DNA of 40,176 nucleotides from Curvibacter gracilis ATCC BAA-807 (GTDB lineage Bacteria; Pseudomonadota; Gammaproteobacteria; Burkholderiales; Burkholderiaceae_C): contig NZ_JADZ01000043.1 in the NCBI RefSeq assembly GCF_000518645.1, positions 1 to 40,176 of the forward strand, given 5' to 3'. This document shows, piece by piece, positions 1 through 8,275 of the stretch. The position numbers were made by a program, and so were the translations under genes. The notes beneath the pieces were generated by a model, which saw only the letters and a program-made list of their open reading frames with translations, searched no databases and had not been told where the DNA came from. Numbering within the stretch: the stretch's first letter is position 1; each line of letters opens with the position of its first letter.

Positions 1-692
1 GACAGCAGGCTGTCAAAGCGCTCGTCGCTCAGGTTCATCAGGTACACGCACGCGTCGGCCATGTCGTCGCTGTACAAAAACTCGCGCAGCGGCGTGCCCG
101 TGCCCCAGGCAGGTACCGTGGCGTCACCACGCTGCTTGGCTTCGTGAAACTTGCGGATCAGCGCCGGCAGCACGTGGCTGTTTTGCAGGTGGTAGTTGTC
201 GCCCGGGCCGTACAGGTTGGTGGGCATCGCCGCCAGAAAGCGCGTGCCGTACTGGCGGTTGTAGGCCGAGCACATTTCAATGCCGGCAATCTTGGCCAGC
301 GCGTAGGGCCGGTTGGTGGGCTCCAGCGGGCCGGTCAGCAAATGCTCTTCGCGCATGGGCTGTGGGCACTCGCGCGGGTAGATGCAGCTGCTGCCCAAAA
401 ACAGCAGGCGCTGCACGCCGTGGCGCCAGGCCGCGTGGATCACGTTGGTCTGGATGGCCAGGTTGTCGCGGATGAACTCACCGGGGTAGCTGTTGTTGGC
501 CACAATGCCGCCCACCTTGGCCGCGGCCAGGTACACCTGGGTGGGCTTCTCGGCAGCAAAAAAGGCTTCCACCTGATCGGCCTGGGTCAAGTCCAGCTCG
601 GCGTGCGTGCGGGCCAGCACCGCATCGCCCTGAGCCTGCAGCCGCCTCACCAGGGCCGAGCCCACCAGGCCTCGGTGGCCCGCCACATAGAT
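1..692. repeat. Left arm of a ~692-bp inverted repeat (fcl coding sequence)
   Basis: The reverse complement of this segment matches 39485-40176. By eye I count 16 mismatches, every one at a silent position. The outermost 116 bases (1-116 against 40061-40176) are identical. Similarity stops near the seventh codon of fcl, and the upstream sequences are unrelated. The repeat probably continues past the window edges. Confidence 0.9.
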
Positions 693-710
693 TTTATTGT
701 TTGAACTCAT
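1..710 (-). CDS. fcl: GDP-L-fucose synthase, left copy, 3' end cut by window edge
   Basis: GDP-L-fucose synthase (GDP-4-keto-6-deoxy-mannose 3,5-epimerase/4-reductase), a cytoplasmic SDR enzyme that makes GDP-fucose for surface polysaccharide. About 236 of the usual ~320 residues are present; the C-terminus lies beyond base 1. The N-terminal Rossmann motif GHRGLVG, the GSSCIYP segment and the catalytic Tyr-x-x-x-Lys (YALAK) are all visible. The start is the ATG at 708-710 ([11 protein letters not shown]). It lies 99 bp downstream of galE in the same direction, so co-transcription is likely. Bases 1-692 are repeated in inverted orientation at the other end of the window with only silent changes. 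gmd, the preceding pathway enzyme, is not in the window. Confidence 0.95.
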   Translation of the reverse strand, partial: MSSNNKIYVAGHRGLVGSALVRRLQAQGDAVLARTHAELDLTQADQVEAFFAAEKPTQVYLAAAKVGGIVANNSYPGEFIRDNLAIQTNVIHAAWRHGVQRLLFLGSSCIYPRECPQPMREEHLLTGPLEPTNRPYALAKIAGIEMCSAYNRQYGTRFLAAMPTNLYGPGDNYHLQNSHVLPALIRKFHEAKQRGDATVPAWGTGTPLREFLYSDDMADACVYLMNLSDERFDSLL

Positions 711-809
711 ATCAAGCAGGCCTTGCGCCTCAGGTCACAACCACGCCTGCGTCAGACCATGGGCACGCCGGCAATTCCGAATCGTACCCCGAGAACCAGG
801 TCATGCGGA

Positions 810-1847
810 TCAGGCCTTCATGGCCTCGCTCTGACCATAGCCCATCGGGTTGCGATGCTGCCAACGCCAACTGTCTTCGCACATTTCCTTCAGACCACGT
901 TGGGCCTTCCAGCCCAGTACCCGGTTGGCCAGGCTGGGGTCGGCGTAGTAGCTGGCCAGGTCACCGGCCCGGCGTGGCGCCACCTGGTAGGGCACCTTCT
1001 GCCCGGTGTACTGCTCAAAAGCCTGCACCATCTGCAGCACCGAGATGCCCTGCCCGGTGCCCAGGTTCGCCATCAGGCAGTTGCGGCCCGTCAACTCGCC
1101 CTGCAGGTAACGCAAGGCCGCCAGGTGGCCATCGGCCAGGTCCATCACATGGATGTAGTCACGCACCCCGGTGCCGTCCGGTGTCGGGTAGTCGCTGCCG
1201 AACACACTCAGCGCAGGGCGACGCCCCACCGCCACCTGCCCGATGAAGGGCATCAGGTTGCCCGGCACACCACGCGGGTCTTCGCCCAGCAGGCCACTGC
1301 TGTGAGCCCCCACCGGATTGAAGTAGCGCAGGCAGGCCACCCGCCAGTCGGGGTTGGCGGCCGCCACATCGCGCAAGATATATTCGACCATCAGCTTGCT
1401 CTGGCCGTAGGGGTTGATCGGCGCCAACGGTGCCGACTCGGGCAGCGGCGAGGCATCGCTGTTGCCATACACCGTGGCCGACGATGAAAACACCAGGGTC
1501 TTCACCCCTGCCCGCTGCATGGCCCGGATCAGGGTCACCGAGCCCGCCACATTGTTGTCGTAATACAGGGCCGGCTCAGCCACCGACTCACCCACCGCCT
1601 TGAGGCCCGCGAAATGGACCACACCCTGGATCGGGTAGCGTGCAAACAGCGCGTCCAGCGTGGCGGCATCGCGCACATCGCCCTGGACCAGCGTGGGCTT
1701 GAGCCCGCCCACCTCGTGCATGCGCTCCAGCACAGCAGGAACGCTGTTGCAAAAATTGTCGAGCACCACATAGGGAATGCCCGCCAGGGCCAGGGCCACG
1801 CCCGTGTGGCTGGCGATGTAGCCAGCGCCTCCCGTCAACAAAATCAT
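810..1847 (-). CDS. galE: UDP-glucose 4-epimerase
   Basis: Interconverts UDP-glucose and UDP-galactose in the cytoplasm, supplying precursors for LPS/exopolysaccharide. The protein has 345 residues, close to the family's ~340. The NAD-binding motif GGAGYIAS (residues 6-13) has Ala where GalE normally has the last Gly of GxxGxxG. The SSSATVYG segment and the catalytic pair Tyr147/Lys151 (YGQSK) are present. The start is the ATG at 1845-1847. It begins 26 bp after lapD ends and precedes fcl, so it is the third gene of a minus-strand polysaccharide/biofilm group. Substrate could be an N-acetylated sugar; sequence alone does not settle that. Confidence 0.93.
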   Translation of the reverse strand: MILLTGGAGYIASHTGVALALAGIPYVVLDNFCNSVPAVLERMHEVGGLKPTLVQGDVRDAATLDALFARYPIQGVVHFAGLKAVGESVAEPALYYDNNVAGSVTLIRAMQRAGVKTLVFSSSATVYGNSDASPLPESAPLAPINPYGQSKLMVEYILRDVAAANPDWRVACLRYFNPVGAHSSGLLGEDPRGVPGNLMPFIGQVAVGRRPALSVFGSDYPTPDGTGVRDYIHVMDLADGHLAALRYLQGELTGRNCLMANLGTGQGISVLQMVQAFEQYTGQKVPYQVAPRRAGDLASYYADPSLANRVLGWKAQRGLKEMCEDSWRWQHRNPMGYGQSEAMKA

Positions 1848-1873
1848 GATCTCTTCCCTGTCGTCTTATTGAA

Positions 1874-3814
1874 TCACACTGGCTCGGGCTTGCCAAAGAA
1901 ATAGCCTTGCCCCGCGTCGTAGATGCCCACCAGGCGTCGCGCGTCCATCTCAGACTCAATGCCCTGCGCCACGATCTGCACGTCCATCGAACGCGCCAGG
2001 GCAGCAATCGCATTGACCCAGTCGCCCGACACCTCTTCGCCATCCACCTCATGGATCAAGGCGCTGTCGAGCTTCACGTAATCGGGAGGCACCTGGCGCA
2101 GCACACGGGTGGAAAGCGCATCCAGGCCCAGGCGGTCGATACCAAAGCGCGCGCCCTGCTCCCGCACCATCGATGCGAAGGCCCGCGCTGCCTCGATGTC
2201 TTGCGAGCAACCAAAGCAGGTCAGCTCAAACGACAGCAACTGGGCCTGCGGGCCCTGCTCGCGCAACACCCCCCGCAGCCAGTCCACAAAACTGCGCTGC
2301 CGCACGCTTTGCAGGGACACGTTGATCGCCATCGGCATGGCGGGCGCACCATGACCACGCAGGCGCGCCACGGCCAGCAACACCACCGCCCGGTCCACCT
2401 CGGGCATCAGCTTGTGGCGCATGGCCATGGGCACAAAGCTGGCCGCCGGCACCAGGCCATTTTGCTCGTCCAGCAAACGCACCATCAACTCCTGGTGCAA
2501 CAGACGCCGGTCTTCCAGAAACACCACCGGCTGGGCCAGCAAGCGCCAACGGTTGTCATTCAGCGCGTGCTGGATCAACGCGCGCCAACGCTCAGAGCCC
2601 AGAGTGTCAAGCCCAGTGTCAAGTTGGCTGCTTGCAATCAGTGAGTTGCGGCCCTGCTGTCGCGCCGCCTCGATCGCCAGATCCAGCCGCGCCATCAGGT
2701 GACTTTTCTGCTCACCAGGGCTGAAGGGCACGGCTCCCATGCTGCACGACACGCCGGCATCTTCCACATCAGCCAACACCTCTTGCAGCTTCGACAAACA
2801 CTGCTGCGCCAATTGGCGGCCTTCTTCAAAATCCACATCGATCAGCACAAAGCCGAAGCTGACCCCACTGAGTCGCGCTGAAATTCGCGCATGGCTCTGA
2901 AGGACCTCGCCACTGATGCGAGCCACAGACTGAAGCAAGGCATTGCCACGCAAATACCCGCCGCCGGTGTTCAGGTCTTTGAGGCCGTTCAACTCCAGCC
3001 CCACCAACACCCCATGGATATGGGGCTCAGGCCCCGACAGCAACTCGCCCAGATGCAGGTCGAAACTGCGGCGGTTGTCCAAGCCTGTCAGTTCATCGTG
3101 CAAGACCTGTTTGCGAAAGCGCTCCACCTTGGCCGTCTCGGCGTCCAGGATTTCGGCAATACGCCTCGCCATGTCGTTCATGGCGCGCACCACGCGCGCC
3201 AGTTCGCGGGCGGCCGGCTGGGTCACGATCTGCTCAAAACGCCGTTCCTGGATGGCACGGGCCGAGCGCTCGATGGCATACAGCGGGTTCAGGATGATCT
3301 GCAGCAGCAGGTGCGACAGGAACAGCGCCACCACGTAGGCCAGCAAAATCCACAAGGCCACTTCGCGCGCCGACTTCCAGAGGTATTGGTAGGCGTACTC
3401 GGGCTGGCTTTGCACAATCACCTTGCCCAACTGGCGCCAGCCCGACGACACAAAGGCCTCGCCCCCTGGTGACGACAGCGCAAACGCATGAGTGAACCAT
3501 TGCGGCACCTCGGCCACCTTCTCGGGCAGTTCGCGCTCTACCAGTACCTTGCCCTTGGCATCGGTGACCACGATGCGCTTGAAAAATCCACGGTCGAACA
3601 CGCTGGCCACATTCAGTTCGGCCAGCACCAGGTCGTCGCGCCCCAACGACTGGGCCAACGGCAGCGACAGGGCAGTGGCCGCGTCCTGGGCGTGCGAAGC
3701 CAACTGCTGCTCCAGGTAGTCGCGCGTTCCACGCACACTGAACACCAGCAAGCCCACCAAAATGCCCAGAAACACCAGCGAAATCACAGCCAGAATCTGA
3801 CGACGCAAAGTCAT
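1874..3814 (-). CDS. lapD: LapD-type membrane c-di-GMP receptor (degenerate GGDEF-EAL)
   Basis: Resembles LapD, the inner-membrane receptor that, when c-di-GMP-bound, sequesters the periplasmic protease LapG and keeps large adhesins on the surface. Of 646 residues, TM1 is at about 7-27, then a periplasmic LapD/MoxY-type input domain to ~150, TM2 at ~150-172, a HAMP region, a GGDEF-like domain (~235-390) and an EAL-like domain (~415-640). The GGDEF signature is replaced by SGVSF. The EAL motif reads ELM, and the catalytic DDFG-type motif is replaced by DRLG. Both enzymatic sites therefore look dead, as in LapD. Its ATG overlaps the stop of the upstream ligase gene (ATGA at 3811-3814). No lapG homologue is visible in the window. 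Confidence 0.85.
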   Translation of the reverse strand: MTLRRQILAVISLVFLGILVGLLVFSVRGTRDYLEQQLASHAQDAATALSLPLAQSLGRDDLVLAELNVASVFDRGFFKRIVVTDAKGKVLVERELPEKVAEVPQWFTHAFALSSPGGEAFVSSGWRQLGKVIVQSQPEYAYQYLWKSAREVALWILLAYVVALFLSHLLLQIILNPLYAIERSARAIQERRFEQIVTQPAARELARVVRAMNDMARRIAEILDAETAKVERFRKQVLHDELTGLDNRRSFDLHLGELLSGPEPHIHGVLVGLELNGLKDLNTGGGYLRGNALLQSVARISGEVLQSHARISARLSGVSFGFVLIDVDFEEGRQLAQQCLSKLQEVLADVEDAGVSCSMGAVPFSPGEQKSHLMARLDLAIEAARQQGRNSLIASSQLDTGLDTLGSERWRALIQHALNDNRWRLLAQPVVFLEDRRLLHQELMVRLLDEQNGLVPAASFVPMAMRHKLMPEVDRAVVLLAVARLRGHGAPAMPMAINVSLQSVRQRSFVDWLRGVLREQGPQAQLLSFELTCFGCSQDIEAARAFASMVREQGARFGIDRLGLDALSTRVLRQVPPDYVKLDSALIHEVDGEEVSGDWVNAIAALARSMDVQIVAQGIESEMDARRLVGIYDAGQGYFFGKPEPV

Positions 3815-5298
3815 GCCTGCCCCCCTTCGTCACCCGAATGATGTCGCCCCGAGGGCAGCGCATGCGCCACCCACCCCATGGCCATGATCACCATCAGGGT
3901 GAGCACATTGGCCGGCAATTGCAGATTGAAATCAACCCAGCTGTGAATGGCCAGGGCCGTGATCGCCATCATCACGCCAAAGGCAATCCCCCGCGGCAGC
4001 GAGGTGCGCCTCCGCGCCATGGCACGTGCCGACACAGCAAAGGTCATCAACACAAAGGTGCCCAATATCCCCAAACCCACCAGACCATAATCACAAGCCA
4101 GCTCCACATAATCATTGTGAGCGTGGTCAAAATAAAGAGGCCTGGGGGTGCGATAACGGATATAGGCCGTATAGAAAGTGCCCCCGCCAGTGCCGAAGAC
4201 CGGAAATGCCCGGGCCAGATCCAGCGCATGTCTGGCCGCATCCTGGCGCGCTTCAATCGACTCTTCAGCACCGCCAGCCTCGTTGGTCACCGCCGTCTCT
4301 TGAACCCGGTGCACCACCTTGTCCAGGCCCACCCACGAGCCCACCACCACCACGTCCACAATGATCAGGCTGATGATCAGCGTGACCATGGCCGGCGCGG
4401 ACCGCCGGGTGAGCGCCAAGGTGATCAGCCCCACCACCAACAACGCAGCAAAAAAGCCGGCGTTGCCCATGCGCGAACGTGTGAGCACCAGGGCAATCAC
4501 CATCACCACCAGCAGCAGGCGCAGCCGCATCTTGGGGCTGAGCACAAACTGCATTATGCCGGTCAGCCGGTGCTTCCAGCCCGATCCTTGCGGCCCCTCA
4601 TTACCCAGGCGCGCCAGCATCAGCCCCACCCCCACGGACAGGCACAGCTCCATATAACCCGCAAAATGGTTGTGGTAGCCGAACGTGCCTTTCACGCGAT
4701 CGTGAATCACCTCGAAGAAATAGATCTGGTAATGCGCCCCGGCCGAGAACAGCATCACGCCGATCACCGCCTGCACCACGCCCGCAACCACCAAGGCCAT
4801 CGCCAACTTATCCAGGCGAGCTCGGTCACGCACCGTCAGCAACACCAGCATGAAAGCGAACAGGTACCCGGTTGAAAGCGCCGCATAAATGCGGGTCTGG
4901 AACACATCCAGCGAGATACGGGGCGGCGCCACCCCTTCCTGCACCCGCCAGGTTTCAGGTGAAATGAACTGCAGCCATGCCGCAGGCAATTCCAAGGTCT
5001 GAAACCACACGAGCAAGACAAACAGCACCAGCACCCCAAGAGGCCACCGAAAACTGTATAGGCGTTGAAAAGCCTGGTCAGCCTGATGCCGCCAAGCCCA
5101 CACAGCCCCGAGCGAAAGCAAGACCACCCAAAGCACCAGAATGCCGACAGCAAAGGTGCGGTTGCTGCCCAAAGGCAGAGGCGCCCAAAGCAACAAGGCG
5201 ATCAGGCCACCAAAAATCCATCCATCCCTGACAACGGTGGTGCCGCCTTGACGGCTGCTGCGCACCCCGTGATTTGTGCTTCTTTTGATTCGCGCCAT
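3811..5298 (-). CDS. O-antigen ligase/polymerase family membrane protein
   Basis: A 495-residue polytopic membrane protein with many hydrophobic segments and the large periplasmic-loop region (HDRVKGTFGYHNHFAGYMEL, then later FDHAHNDYVELACDYGLVGL) typical of the Wzy/WaaL O-antigen ligase superfamily (Wzy_C). Members join or polymerise undecaprenol-linked glycans at the periplasmic face. I chose the ATG at 5296-5298 (MARIKRS). An upstream in-frame GTG at 5335-5337 lies inside a terminator hairpin and is implausible. It is translationally coupled to lapD by a 4-bp overlap. Whether it acts on LPS, exopolysaccharide or a glycoprotein cannot be told from sequence. Confidence 0.85.
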   Translation of the reverse strand: MARIKRSTNHGVRSSRQGGTTVVRDGWIFGGLIALLLWAPLPLGSNRTFAVGILVLWVVLLSLGAVWAWRHQADQAFQRLYSFRWPLGVLVLFVLLVWFQTLELPAAWLQFISPETWRVQEGVAPPRISLDVFQTRIYAALSTGYLFAFMLVLLTVRDRARLDKLAMALVVAGVVQAVIGVMLFSAGAHYQIYFFEVIHDRVKGTFGYHNHFAGYMELCLSVGVGLMLARLGNEGPQGSGWKHRLTGIMQFVLSPKMRLRLLLVVMVIALVLTRSRMGNAGFFAALLVVGLITLALTRRSAPAMVTLIISLIIVDVVVVGSWVGLDKVVHRVQETAVTNEAGGAEESIEARQDAARHALDLARAFPVFGTGGGTFYTAYIRYRTPRPLYFDHAHNDYVELACDYGLVGLGILGTFVLMTFAVSARAMARRRTSLPRGIAFGVMMAITALAIHSWVDFNLQLPANVLTLMVIMAMGWVAHALPSGRHHSGDEGGQA

Positions 5299-5320
5299 CC
5301 CTGATCCGAACCGGCTGACT

Positions 5321-5349
5321 AAAAAAAATGGCAGCACGAAGCTGCCATT
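5321..5349 (-). terminator. Rho-independent terminator of the Gly-rich protein gene
   Basis: Read on the minus strand it forms a perfect 9-bp stem (AATGGCAGC / GCTGCCATT) around a 5-nt TTCGT loop and runs straight into a tract of T residues. It begins 22 bp past the stop of the Gly-rich gene and sits just upstream of the ligase gene, so it would at least partly separate their transcription. Confidence 0.9.
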
Positions 5350-5371
5350 TCGGGGTTCCTTACGCAGTCAA

Positions 5372-5872
5372 TCAGCTGCGGCTTGCACTGCCACCGCCGC
5401 CGCCGCCGAAGCTGGACCCAGCCGCCGTGCCGAAACTGCTACCGCCACCGCCACCACCACCGGTGCCAGCGCCACCACCGGCACCCGTTGCGGTGTCGAG
5501 AGAGGCAACATCAACGCCCTTGACCTTCTTGGCAGCAGCAATGATGGCAGCCTTCTCAGCGCCATCAGCGGCCAAAGTCAGCGTAGCCACCACCGAGTTG
5601 GCATCTTTCGGGGACACGGTCAACACTGCGGTGGTCACTTCAGTCGCGGACTGACCATTGCGGACAAGCTCGGCAGCCAATGCGGCAGGCGACACACCAG
5701 CGGCGATGGCTGCTTGCACAATCGCATCAAGAGATTGACCTGTCGTCAGCGCAGACTTGACTTGCTGGGCCAAGTCTTCGCTACCTGCGCCGGCTGTAAA
5801 TTGAGCGTTGGCAGCAAATGCAAGGGCCGCGATGCCCAGTGCGACCATGCTCTTCTTGGTGAAGCTGTTCAT
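5372..5872 (-). CDS. Secreted Ala/Gly-rich protein with poly-Gly C-terminus
   Basis: A 166-residue protein of unknown function. The start is the ATG at 5870-5872, preceded by AGAGAGG. Residues 1-24 form a Sec signal peptide (MNSFTKK, hydrophobic core, cleavage likely after ANA). The middle (~30-120) is Ala-rich and predicted helical. The last ~45 residues are almost all Gly/Ser/Thr, containing runs of 6-7 Gly and a TAAG tetrapeptide at 149-152. TAAG is the sequence cut by LapG in LapA adhesins of Pseudomonas fluorescens, and a lapD homologue is two genes downstream; that link is speculative. It has its own promoter-like sequence and terminator. Confidence 0.8.
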   Translation of the reverse strand: MNSFTKKSMVALGIAALAFAANAQFTAGAGSEDLAQQVKSALTTGQSLDAIVQAAIAAGVSPAALAAELVRNGQSATEVTTAVLTVSPKDANSVVATLTLAADGAEKAAIIAAAKKVKGVDVASLDTATGAGGGAGTGGGGGGGSSFGTAAGSSFGGGGGGSASRS

Positions 5873-5907
5873 GTTGACCTCTCTGTGAAAAAGATTGAAG
5901 TGCGCAG

Positions 5908-5936
5908 ATCTTAGCAAACAGATCTTCGTGTAACAA
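5908..5936 (-). promoter_or_regulatory. Candidate sigma-70 promoter of the Gly-rich protein gene
   Basis: On the minus strand TTGTTA (5936-5931), a 17-bp spacer, then TAAGAT (5913-5908). Each box matches 4 of 6 consensus bases at ideal spacing. Transcription would start about 28 nt before the ATG. A direct repeat CAGATCTT occurs at 5905-5912 and 5919-5926. The rest of 5937-6275 shows nothing I can support. Confidence 0.45.
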
Positions 5937-6275
5937 CTATTTTTTGTGCAAAGCAGCAATTCAGCATAAATGACTAAATTGATTTAGTTGCCGGAGGCTC
6001 ACCCAAAATGGTGCACAACCTTCAGATTGTCAATATCCATATCCGAACACGACAAATAAAGCCGTTACTCAAATTCAAATTGTGCCCAGCCTTCCAATCC
6101 ACCCGAGCTTGAGCACCAAGGGTACCGCCCAGCAACCCAACAACCTGCCCCAACCCATCGGCCACGACCTGGCGCCACCGTGCACAGCCCCCCCCTGAGA
6201 CCTCACTCAATTGAGGTAAGCACCAAACCAACGGCCCCATTAACATTTGAAAACCCATCTTTAGCGGTGGATTTC

Positions 6276-6746
6276 ATGCGGCAAATCCAGCTTCAGATCG
6301 CGTTGACCTTGGCACTCACCAGCCTCAGCCTGGGGGTCAGCGCTCCAGCCCTGGCCGACCCGGCCGAGCCCCGAACCGCCCTGGTGGGCGTGACCAAGCC
6401 CGCAGGCCCTTATTCACCCGGGGTGGTCGTCGGGCGCCTGGTGTTTCTGTCGGGCCAGGTTGGTGCCGATCCCACAACCAACACCCTGGTGGCCGGTGGC
6501 GCGAAGGCCGAAACCAAACAGGCGATGGAAAACCTCGGCAAGCTGCTGCAAGAGGCCGGGCTGGATTTCAGCCACGTTGTCAAATCCACCGTGTTTCTGG
6601 CTGACATCCAAGACTTTGCCGATATGAACGGCGTCTAAGGCAGCTTCTTCAGCGGCGTTCCGGTGCCCCCTGCCCGCTCCACCATCCAGGCAGGCGCCTT
6701 GCCCCGTGGCGCCAAGGTTGAGATCGAGTTCATCGCCGTCAAATAA
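6276..6746 (+). pseudogene. Exported RidA/YjgF-family protein interrupted by an in-frame TAA
   Basis: RidA-family proteins are small trimeric enamine/imine deaminases. Reading from ATG 6276 gives a signal peptide (residues 1-28, ending APALA), then a RidA fold (AGPYSPGV, FLSGQVGADP, KSTVFLADIQDFADMNGV). The frame then hits TAA at 6636-6638, exactly where homologues have a Tyr codon. Directly after it, the same frame continues GSFFSG..PPARSTIQAGALPRGAKVEIEFIAVK to the natural stop at 6744-6746. The catalytic-type Arg (PARS) lies after the premature stop, so the product should be inactive unless the stop is read through or is a sequencing error. Only one base (TAC or TAT to TAA) separates it from an intact 156-residue gene. 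Confidence 0.88.
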
Positions 6747-6785
6747 GTCAGGGCGCCCAAAACACCATGGCGAGGGGAACAGACC

Positions 6786-7679
6786 TCAAAACGGCACCTG
6801 GTCCGTCGGGTACTTCCAGAAGTCTTTCAGCAAATAGCTCACCGGCAGGTTCAGCGACACATTGCCGGGCGGAATCGGGCGCATGAACCAGCGCTCATAC
6901 ATGGGGTAGATGTCGCGGCTCATGATCAGGCGCTTCATCTCCTCATCCACCAACTGCTTCAGCGCCACGTCCCCCTTGGGCAACATGATCGCCAGGGGTT
7001 CGGTGGTCAGGTAGCGCCCCACCACCTTCAAATCGTCCGGCTTGGGGCTGCTGGCCACCAGGCCAAACAGCAGCACATCGTCCATCACAAAGGCATCGGC
7101 CTTGCCCTGTACCACCATCTGCAACGCCTGCTGGTGGTCGGCCGCCTCGGTGATTTTCAGGTTCAGCAGGTGTTGGCGGTTCAGTTGGTCCATCACCTTG
7201 AGTGGCGTCGTGCCCCGGGTGGACACCACCGTCTTGCCCGACAGGTCTTCCAGCCGCGTGACCGTGCTGTTGGCCCGCACCAGCATGCGTGCCCCCACGA
7301 TGAAGTGAGGCACCGTGAACGCCACCTTCTCGCGGCGTTCAGCATTGTTGGTGGTCGAGCCGCACTCCATGTCGGCCTTGCCCTGGGCAATCACATCCAT
7401 GCGGTCAGCCGCCGTCACCTTCACGTAATCGATCTGCATGTCGCGCGCACCGGTCTTCTTGCGAATCACATCCGCCAACCGTTGGCACAAATCCATCGCA
7501 TAACCCACCGGTTTGCCATCGGCATCGAGGTAAGAAAACGGAATCGACGCATCGCGGTGCGCCAGCACCAGGTGCCCCCCGGCTTTGATTCGATCCAACA
7601 CGCCGCCGGCCTGGGCCGTGAAGGTGGCAAAGGCCAGCACCACGGCAGCGGCACTCGAACGGTTCAGAGCAATGGACAT
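6786..7679 (-). CDS. Family-3 extracellular solute-binding protein (GltI/AatJ-like)
   Basis: Periplasmic binding protein of the polar amino-acid ABC-transporter type, 297 residues from the ATG at 7677-7679 (MSIALNRSS). The signal peptide runs to about AQAGG. Two-lobe SBP_bac_3 landmarks follow: GYAMDLCQRLAD, the ligand-loop GSTTNNAERREKVAFTVP, the hinge segment GKTVVSTRGTTPLKV, and the C-terminal LPKGDVALKQLVDE. These resemble glutamate/aspartate-binding proteins. No permease or ATPase gene adjoins it, so it is an orphan receptor that may work with a distant transporter or a sensor. A decayed copy of its first ~50 codons is at 13326-13560. Confidence 0.9.
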   Translation of the reverse strand: MSIALNRSSAAAVVLAFATFTAQAGGVLDRIKAGGHLVLAHRDASIPFSYLDADGKPVGYAMDLCQRLADVIRKKTGARDMQIDYVKVTAADRMDVIAQGKADMECGSTTNNAERREKVAFTVPHFIVGARMLVRANSTVTRLEDLSGKTVVSTRGTTPLKVMDQLNRQHLLNLKITEAADHQQALQMVVQGKADAFVMDDVLLFGLVASSPKPDDLKVVGRYLTTEPLAIMLPKGDVALKQLVDEEMKRLIMSRDIYPMYERWFMRPIPPGNVSLNLPVSYLLKDFWKYPTDQVPF

Positions 7680-8275
7680 CTTGGAGCGCACAGCAACCTC
7701 GGCAACAAACAACCCCGCCTGTGCAAGCAGGGTTCATGCCCGTCAGCCACGGTCTGTACCCAGGCCAGCGAGATGCAACCTTGCAGGTTGGCGGAGTGGA
7801 GACTTTCATCCCTGATCAAACGGCTGCCAAGGGAGCCCCTGGTAGCCGCGCCGACGCTTCTTGTTGAGCGCCTGTGCGGAAGGAATCATAAGACACCGTT
7901 TGTTGCCGGATGGCGAGCGTCGCTCACCCGCCAAAACTGAGCCACTCAAAGAGCCACGCCGACACCAAAGCGGCAAAGCCTTGCTGGCTGATCGGGCAGC
8001 AACTCGGATCGAGCATCAATTCATTGACATGCAGTTCAGGCAAAGTTACCGTTAGTAACAAGCCGCCAGCGACAGCCAATAGTCGCCCCAAACTCTCCGA
8101 AATTCAGTCCTCACCCCAACCCCACGGAATGAAAGTTGGTGGTTTTGATTCGGCATTTTTTCGTGCTGCGGCTTCACACCGCTATTTTGCTGTTGACACG
8201 AAGCCTGATGCCAGTGGCACTTTCACTCTGAACACATCAGGCACTCAATTGAGCCACCACCAACCGGAGTACACC
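7680..8275. other. Long intergenic region between divergent genes, partly duplicated at 13.5-13.8 kb
   Basis: About 600 bp with no gene I can support. The part next to the binding-protein gene (7680-7800) is recognisably similar to 13478-13610, for example the shared strings AACCTCGGCA and ACAAACAACCCCG. A promoter/dyad module at 8024-8059 also recurs at 13751-13786. So the similarity covers the start of the binding-protein gene and its divergent upstream region. Confidence 0.6.
8024..8059 (+). promoter_or_regulatory. TTGACA box plus GTTAC dyad (copy 1)
   Basis: A perfect TTGACA (8024-8029) is followed after 15 bp by the imperfect palindrome GTTACCGTTAGTAAC (8045-8059; arms GTTAC/GTAAC). The identical arrangement, with the same 15-bp distance, is found at 13751-13786. 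The geometry suggests a -35 box with an operator over the -10 region, as for TetR-type repressors. The protein that binds is unknown. It points toward the SLATT-like gene, 217 bp away. Confidence 0.5.

Noticed and set aside
3838-4875. A 345-codon plus-strand frame opposite the O-antigen ligase gene
   Set aside because: His/Gln-rich shadow of a hydrophobic membrane protein.
5299-5337. Upstream GTG start for the ligase gene
   Set aside because: It lies within the terminator hairpin of the preceding gene and has no ribosome site; the ATG at 5296-5298 is preferred.
6022-6258. A 78-codon minus-strand frame between the Gly-rich gene and ridA
   Set aside because: No convincing ribosome site or recognisable sequence; could be a remnant but not supportable.
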